A stretch of DNA of 64,000 bases from Parazoarcus communis (lineage in GTDB: Bacteria; Pseudomonadota; Gammaproteobacteria; Burkholderiales; Rhodocyclaceae): the NCBI RefSeq assembly GCF_003111645.1, contig NZ_CP022187.1:3162001-3226000 (forward strand), in the 5' to 3' direction. Position numbers and translations under genes: made by a program. Under the pieces are notes generated by a model, which was given only the letters and a program-made list of their open reading frames with translations, was not told where the DNA came from and searched no databases. This document shows, one piece after another, positions 58,752-64,000 of this stretch (the first letter of the stretch is position 1; each line of letters starts with the position of its first letter).

Positions 58752-61355
58752 TCAGGCGGATTTCTTCGTCACGCGCTTGCGTGGCGCCGGCTTCGCCGCA
58801 GCAGCTTCGCCTTCCTCGTCCGTCTTCTTGGCGCTGGTTCTGGTGGCGGCGGTCTTGCCCGCTGCAGTCTTGGCTGCGCCGGCTTTGGGCGTCTTGGCTT
58901 CAAACTCGAAACCGACCTTGCCGTCCTTGCCGCGTACCAGGTAAGCCGAGAACTTGCGCCGTGTGCGTGCGGAGACGAAGCCCTTGAGCAATTCGGTCTT
59001 GCCCTCGGTCAGCAGCTTGCTCATCTGCTCGCGTTCGATCGGCTGCTGCAGGATGACCTTGCCCGAGCGGAAATCGCAGCTCTTGCCCCGCCCCACGGCT
59101 TTCTCGCAGACATAGGCCATGCCATGCTCGAACACGCGCGCCTGACATTTCGGGCAGCTGCCGAGGCTTTCCTGAGCGGAAAAGTCGACCGGTTCGGCTT
59201 CCTCGCCTTCCTTGGGCTGACCAAAGTCGAAAGTCGGCTGCTTGTCTTCGTTGAGCACGATGTCGGCGTTGAACAGCCGGCCCATCTTGTTGCGGAACCC
59301 GAGCAGCGGGCCGACCTTGCCTTCGCGCAACAAGGTCTCGATCTCGTTGTACTCAAACTGGCGGCCGGCAACGATTTTCCACGTGCTCCAGTCGCAGGAC
59401 TGGCAGGCGAACTTCTTGTAGTTCTCCTTCACCACCCCACCACATTTCGGGCACGGCGTGCTCAGGGTGACGAAATCGCCCGGTACGGTATCGGACTCGA
59501 AGCTCTTTGCGCGATCGACGACTTCGCGCGTCATCTCGGCGATCTCGTTCATGAAGGCTTCGCGCGACAGCTCGCCGCGCTCCATGAGCGAGAGCTTGTG
59601 CTCCCAACCGCCGGTCAGTTCCGGCGAGGTCAGCGCGGACACGCCGAGGCCCTTGAGCAGCGTGATCAGCGAGAACGCCTTGGCGCTCGGGATCAGTTCG
59701 CGCCCGTCACGATGGATGTACTGCTCGGCGATCAGACCTTCGATGATCTGTGCCCGTGTGGCTGGCGTACCGAGGCCGCGGTCGGCCATGGCGGCGCGCA
59801 GCTCTTCGTCGTCGACCATCTTGCCCGCGCCTTCCATCGCCGAGAGCAGCGTCGCTTCGTTGAAGCGTGCCGGCGGCTTGGTCTGCAGCGCCTTGACCAG
59901 GAGGTCCTCGGTGGACACCGTCTCGTTCGGCTGCACCGCAACCAGCTGGGCGCCGCCGCCTTCCTTGCTGTCCTTGCCGCCTTCGTCCGACGTGCCTTCC
60001 TTGCCATACACGGCAAGCCAGCCTGCGTTCACCAGCACCTTGCCCTCGGTCTTGAAGGCTTCGCCCTCGACCCGGGTGATGCGGGTGGTGATCTGGTATT
60101 CGGCGGCGGGGTAGAACACCGCCAGGAAGCGCCGGGTGACCAGGTCGTAAATCTTCTGCTCGGCTTCCGACAGCGACTTCGGCGCCGCGCCAGTGGGAAT
60201 GATCGCGAAGTGGTCGGAAATCTTGGCGTTGTTGAAGATGCGCTTGTTCGGCTTGACCCAGCCCTTTTTCGCAATCTCGTTGGCGAAGGGAGCGTACTCG
60301 ATCGGCAGCCCCTTCATCACCTCGGGTACGGTGCCGACATAGTCTTCCGGCAGCGCACGTGCATCGGTACGCGGGTAGGTCAGCACCTTGTGCTTCTCGT
60401 ACAGTGCCTGGGCGATCTGCAGCGTGACCCGGGCCGAGAAACCGAAGCGCCCGTTGGCCTCGCGCTGCAGACTGGTGAGGTCGAACAGCATCGGTGACAT
60501 CTGGCTGGAAGGCTTGGCCTCCTCGCTGACCTGTCCCGGCTTGCCTTCGCACTTGGCGCGGATGGCTTCGGCACTTGCCGCATCCCACAGGCGGTGCGCG
60601 TTGGCGTGTTCGTCGCCTTCGACTTTCTTGAACTTCTCGTCGAGCCAGCGCCCGGTGTACTCGCCCGCCTTGCAGCCGAACGTGGCTTCAAGTTCCCAGT
60701 AGTCGCGCGGCTTGAACTTGCGGATGCGGTCTTCGCGCTCGACGACGATGGCCAGCGTCGGGGTTTGCACCCGGCCGACCGTGGTGAGGTGGAATCCACC
60801 GGTCTTGGAGTTGAACGCGGTCATCGCACGCGTGCCGTTGATGCCGATCAGCCAGTCGCTCTCGGCGCGGCAGATCGCGGCATTGCGCAGGCCTTCGACG
60901 TCGCGGGCGGCGCGCAGGTTGGCAAAACCGTCGCGGATCGAGGTGGCGGTCATCGATTGCAGCCACAGGCGCTGCATTGGCTTGCCGGTGCCGGCATGCT
61001 GGGCGATGAAGTTGAAGATGAGCTCGCCTTCGCGTCCCGCGTCACATGCGTTGATCAGGCCGGTGACGTCCTTGCGCTTGATCAGCCGCGTCAGCAGCTT
61101 GAGCCGATCCTCGGTCTTCTCGATCGGCTTGATGGCGAAGTGCGGCGGAATGACAGGAAGATGGGCAAACGTCCACTTGCCGCGCTTGACTTCGTATTCC
61201 TCCGGCACGGCGAGTTCAAGAAGATGGCCCACGGCCGACGACAATACGTAGTCATCGGACTCGAAGTAGTCCTTCTCCTTGGTAAAGCCGCCCAGCGCAC
61301 GGGCGATATCCTGCGCAACGGAGGGTTTTTCCGCGATGATTAGTTGCTTGCTCAT
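58752..61355 (-). CDS. topB: DNA topoisomerase III
   Basis: 867 residues from ATG 61355. TOPRIM domain at the N-terminus ('LIIAEKPSVAQDIARALGG', 'INACDAGREGELIF'), type IA core with active-site Tyr in 'VLTYPRTDARALPEDY' (~residue 325), and C-terminal zinc-ribbon modules ('CPKCGGVVKENYKKFACQSC', 'CPKCQARVFEHGMAYVC') plus a Lys/Ala-rich tail. It decatenates DNA by single-strand passage. Follows smg in the common betaproteobacterial order. Confidence 0.94.
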   Translation of the reverse strand: MSKQLIIAEKPSVAQDIARALGGFTKEKDYFESDDYVLSSAVGHLLELAVPEEYEVKRGKWTFAHLPVIPPHFAIKPIEKTEDRLKLLTRLIKRKDVTGLINACDAGREGELIFNFIAQHAGTGKPMQRLWLQSMTATSIRDGFANLRAARDVEGLRNAAICRAESDWLIGINGTRAMTAFNSKTGGFHLTTVGRVQTPTLAIVVEREDRIRKFKPRDYWELEATFGCKAGEYTGRWLDEKFKKVEGDEHANAHRLWDAASAEAIRAKCEGKPGQVSEEAKPSSQMSPMLFDLTSLQREANGRFGFSARVTLQIAQALYEKHKVLTYPRTDARALPEDYVGTVPEVMKGLPIEYAPFANEIAKKGWVKPNKRIFNNAKISDHFAIIPTGAAPKSLSEAEQKIYDLVTRRFLAVFYPAAEYQITTRITRVEGEAFKTEGKVLVNAGWLAVYGKEGTSDEGGKDSKEGGGAQLVAVQPNETVSTEDLLVKALQTKPPARFNEATLLSAMEGAGKMVDDEELRAAMADRGLGTPATRAQIIEGLIAEQYIHRDGRELIPSAKAFSLITLLKGLGVSALTSPELTGGWEHKLSLMERGELSREAFMNEIAEMTREVVDRAKSFESDTVPGDFVTLSTPCPKCGGVVKENYKKFACQSCDWSTWKIVAGRQFEYNEIETLLREGKVGPLLGFRNKMGRLFNADIVLNEDKQPTFDFGQPKEGEEAEPVDFSAQESLGSCPKCQARVFEHGMAYVCEKAVGRGKSCDFRSGKVILQQPIEREQMSKLLTEGKTELLKGFVSARTRRKFSAYLVRGKDGKVGFEFEAKTPKAGAAKTAAGKTAATRTSAKKTDEEGEAAAAKPAPRKRVTKKSA

Positions 61356-61469
61356 GCCGGCTTGGCCGCTGCGGAGCACCCCGATGGGCGTCCGTCCCAT
61401 AGGTTGTAGAGCGGCGGATGATAAAGAGCCCGCCGGATGACTTGCAAGGGCGCCGAGTCCGCTCCGGAC

Positions 61470-61937
61470 TCAGTGGAAGACTGGCTGATACTCTTCATCG
61501 TCGCCCGATAGCAGTTCGTCGATGATGAGACCATCCACAGGTTGTTCCTGTTGCCACAGAACCATCAGCACGATGACCTTGAGCCGGTTCAACGTGATGT
61601 TGAAGTCGCCCAGTGCCATCGCACGCTCGACAATCAGCTCGCGCTTGCCGGCATCGAGTACGCCAGCGGCTTCGAGAAAGGCGATGAAGCCACGACATTC
61701 GGGGCTGAGCTGGGCGTGTTCTTCTTCGGCATAAATCCGGATCGAACCCGCGCTCGGCGGCGTGCATGGCTGGCTGGTATCGGCGACGCGGCGCAGACCG
61801 GCGAGCCAGTCGAGCGCCTCATTGATTTCTTCGTCTTCGAACCCGGCGGCCGAGAGCTTGCGGGCAAGCTGATCGGACGCGGGGCAGGCGTCGGCGTGAA
61901 TATAGCTTTCGAAGAGGTATACAAGAACGTCGAACAT
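61470..61937 (-). CDS. smg: Smg family protein (DUF494)
   Basis: 155 residues beginning 'MFDVLVYLFESYIHADACP', the Smg signature, with acidic helical middle and C-terminal 'DEEYQPVFH'. GGGAGG lies 7 nt upstream of ATG 61937. Function unknown; conserved between dprA and topB in beta- and gammaproteobacteria. Confidence 0.92.
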   Translation of the reverse strand: MFDVLVYLFESYIHADACPASDQLARKLSAAGFEDEEINEALDWLAGLRRVADTSQPCTPPSAGSIRIYAEEEHAQLSPECRGFIAFLEAAGVLDAGKRELIVERAMALGDFNITLNRLKVIVLMVLWQQEQPVDGLIIDELLSGDDEEYQPVFH

Positions 61938-62005
61938 GATGACCTCCCGGAATGAGCTTGACGGTTCAACAGGCCGCACAGCGCGGCACTCGCGAACGTT
62001 GGGCA

Positions 62006-63187
62006 CTAGTCCCGAACGGGCGCTCCCTCTTTATGGAGGCGCTGGAACCGGTTGCCTGGCAGGCGAACGAGCACGGCCTCCAGTTCCATGGGCAGCAGGA
62101 TGGCGTACAGCGCATCGACCGTCAAGCCGCAACGGAGCGCAAGGGTATCGATATCCATGGCCTCGTCACCCAGGGCCGCGAGCAGTTTCGAGGCCTCGGG
62201 CGTGAGTGGCAATTGCGGCTGAGAGGGGGTGATCGGGGCCGCCGACGCGGCTTTTCGACGTGGTCGTGCGTGCGCGGGCGGCAGCGTATTCACTCGTCCC
62301 CGCAGCTCCTCTAGCACGTCCTCGGCGGTCTCGACCAGTTTTGCCCCTTCCCTTATCAGGCGATGGCAGCCGCGCGCCAGCGGCGAGTGGATCGAGCCGG
62401 GAATGGCAAACACTTCACGTCCGATCTCGGTGGCAAGTCTTGCGGTAATCAGAGAGCCGCTGCCGATTGCGGCTTCGACGACCAGCACGCCATGACTCAG
62501 TCCGGCAATCAGGCGGTTTCGACGCGGAAAGTTGTGCCGCAAGGGCGGGGTGCCGAGGGCAAACTCGCTGACGATGGCACCGCTGGCAGCGATTTCGCGC
62601 GCAAGCGCGGCGTTGCCGGCGGGATAGATGCGATCGGCGCCGGTACCGATCACCGCCACCGTGCTGCCCTCGCCGCTCGAGAGTGCGCCCCGGTGGGCCG
62701 CGGCGTCGATACCGAGGGCCAGGCCGCTGATGATGGTGAGCTGTGCCTCGCTCAGGCTGCGGGCAAAGGCTTCCGCGTTTGCCACGCCCTGGGCAGTGGA
62801 CGAGCGCGCGCCGACAATGGCCAGCCCGGGACGGTTGAGCAGTGCCGGATCGCCCTTCACGTAGAGCAGGATGGGGGGATCGGCGGTGTCGAGGAGTGAC
62901 TGCGGATAGGCGCTGTCGGCCAGCGTGAGAATGTGATTGCCGGCTTCGGCGGACCACGCCAGTGCGGCATCGACTGCGGTGCGCTCGCACGGGGCCAGGA
63001 GCAGATCGGCGCCCTCGCCACCGATCACCGCTGCAATCGAACTGCGGCTGTGCGCGAAGATCCCCGATGGGAGACCGAATGCGGCCAGCAGCTTGCGCTG
63101 GCGCTCAGGGCCCAGGCCGGGCACCAGCGCCAGTCTCAGCCAGGCGGCCAGCTCTGCGCTGTCCGCCGTTAGAGCGTTTTCGGTCAG
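62006..63187 (-). CDS. dprA: DNA processing protein DprA, probable CTG start
   Basis: Rossmann-like DprA domain with 'AIVGARSSTAQGVANAEAFA', 'GLALGIDAAAHRGAL', 'GTGADRIYPAGN' and 'NFPRRNRLIAGLSHGVLVVE', then a C-terminal winged helix. DprA loads RecA on incoming single-stranded DNA in transformation. The first ATG/GTG/TTG is GTG 63124, which begins inside the conserved N-terminal 'WLRLALVPGLGP'. The frame upstream encodes that conserved part back to an in-frame stop, with no standard start; CTG 63187 overlaps the stop of the LysM gene by 4 nt and is my preferred start. Confidence 0.85.
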   Translation of the reverse strand: MTENALTADSAELAAWLRLALVPGLGPERQRKLLAAFGLPSGIFAHSRSSIAAVIGGEGADLLLAPCERTAVDAALAWSAEAGNHILTLADSAYPQSLLDTADPPILLYVKGDPALLNRPGLAIVGARSSTAQGVANAEAFARSLSEAQLTIISGLALGIDAAAHRGALSSGEGSTVAVIGTGADRIYPAGNAALAREIAASGAIVSEFALGTPPLRHNFPRRNRLIAGLSHGVLVVEAAIGSGSLITARLATEIGREVFAIPGSIHSPLARGCHRLIREGAKLVETAEDVLEELRGRVNTLPPAHARPRRKAASAAPITPSQPQLPLTPEASKLLAALGDEAMDIDTLALRCGLTVDALYAILLPMELEAVLVRLPGNRFQRLHKEGAPVRD

Positions 63188-64000
63188 GGTTTGCGAGCGC
63201 CGTCAGCGATTGAAACCTGCCCGTCGGAATCCATCACCAGGGCGTAGGAAACACGTTCGAAGGTGCGGAACACGAACACCAGGCCATAGCGTTTCTCGGG
63301 AAGCTGATAGGTCTCCTTGACGCCGTCTTCCTTGTACTCGGCAATACCCCGGTTGCGATACAGGGCCAGCACATGACCGCGTTCAATACCGTCACGCTCA
63401 CCGACGTTGAGGGAGACCACGTTTAGCCTGCCGGTTTCGGCCACGCCGCGGTAAATCGACATGACGCGACCGTCGACAGGATTCTCCGGCGCATGCGGAA
63501 CAAAGGAGAACACGTTCGGGCGTTCGCTCGGCAGCATCAGGTCGCCGACGCCGATCTCCTCGACGGAATCGACGATCTCGAGAGTGACCGGATCGCTGCG
63601 CTCGGAGACGCGCGCGGCACCCAGATAGGCTGCCTCGTAGGCGACGATCTCACCGGTGATGGGATCATTCAGCGGCGTGGCCGGGCGAAAGATCTGCCAT
63701 ACATCCGCATCGTCGCTGACGTTCTTGGCAAAGACGGTGTCACCGGTGCCCGTGAATACGCGATTGGTTTCGGTCGCGATGATCGTGGCCGCGCCCTGCA
63801 GACGGGCCTCGTCCACGACGAGGGGCTTGTTCAGGAAGGGCTCGATCACATTCAGCGGAATGCTGGGGAGCTCGTTGCCGAGCGTTTCCTCGTAGATCTG
63901 CGGCAGGCGCTTGTCGATGCCCAGGCGCTTGCCGATGCTGAGCCACGGGCCGCTGCGATCGAGGTGCACGATCTGGCCGGGATAGATCAGGTGCGGATTG
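63184..64000 (-). CDS. LysM-domain peptidoglycan-binding protein, C-terminal part (cut by window edge)
   Basis: The visible 5' edge reads 'NPHLIYPGQIVHL', the second half of a LysM repeat, followed by ~250 residues with beta-rich segments ('VGDLMLPSERPNVFSFVP', 'GRVMSIYRGVAETGRLNVVS'). Proteins of this build lie upstream of dprA in many betaproteobacteria and are exported peptidoglycan binders. The N-terminus, including signal peptide, is outside the window. Confidence 0.88.
   Translation of the reverse strand, partial: NPHLIYPGQIVHLDRSGPWLSIGKRLGIDKRLPQIYEETLGNELPSIPLNVIEPFLNKPLVVDEARLQGAATIIATETNRVFTGTGDTVFAKNVSDDADVWQIFRPATPLNDPITGEIVAYEAAYLGAARVSERSDPVTLEIVDSVEEIGVGDLMLPSERPNVFSFVPHAPENPVDGRVMSIYRGVAETGRLNVVSLNVGERDGIERGHVLALYRNRGIAEYKEDGVKETYQLPEKRYGLVFVFRTFERVSYALVMDSDGQVSIADGARKP

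Noticed and set aside
56961-60497. Long plus-strand frames over prfC and topB
   Set aside because: Both sense genes have full catalytic motifs; the plus-strand translations are Leu/Asp/His-rich without recognisable domains.

Overview
The window is high-GC DNA with tightly packed genes and no rRNA, tRNA, CRISPR array or complete transposon that I could see. It looks like the chromosome of a Rhodocyclales-type betaproteobacterium (Azoarcus/Thauera/Aromatoleum-like). The reasons are an EF-P with arginine at position 32 next to its rhamnosyltransferase EarP, the LysM - dprA - smg - topB gene order, RdgC, a double-length UvrA, and many TRAP/ABC uptake systems and diguanylate cyclases. The genus is inference, not proof.

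Layout. 0-6.3 kb: end of a nitronate monooxygenase, an endonuclease/phosphatase-fold protein, a lipocalin lipoprotein pair, a membrane diguanylate cyclase, an AEC transporter and a DUF2798 protein. 6.3-15.3 kb: a MocR/GabR-type regulator diverging from an operon with a polyamine/GABA-type ABC importer, gabD and gabT (GABA uptake, then conversion to succinate). 15.3-21.5 kb: pxpA-C-B (5-oxoprolinase), a MarR-like regulator and a divergent TRAP transporter, a plausible 5-oxoproline unit. 21.5-31.5 kb: Dps, OxyR, a TonB receptor, a DegQ-type protease, a PAS-GGDEF protein, a haem-c chemoreceptor, cytochrome c' and a frameshifted cytochrome b561. 31.5-42.5 kb: a tandem UvrA carrying two in-frame palindromic elements, a lipoprotein, EF-P, EarP, a 16S pseudouridine synthase, a DUF1857 protein and RdgC, with two AT-rich gaps carrying perfect DnaA boxes.

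42.8-56.4 kb is the most interesting part. It is one strand-coherent catabolic island: a histidine kinase and NtrC-type activator, then two palindromic upstream sites 32 bp apart, a consensus -24/-12 sigma-54 promoter, two substrate-binding proteins, LivHMGF, an iron alcohol dehydrogenase, a thioesterase, a second gabD and a second iron alcohol dehydrogenase, closed by a terminator. The second gabD is practically identical to the gabD of the GABA operon but lies in the opposite orientation, giving a ~1.4 kb inverted repeat around ~30 kb of chromosome. Shared succinic semialdehyde chemistry suggests that this island handles a C4 omega-hydroxy compound such as 4-hydroxybutyrate or 1,4-butanediol (inference). 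56.4-64 kb: a retropepsin-like protease, release factor 3, topoisomerase III, Smg, DprA and the end of a LysM protein, all on the minus strand.
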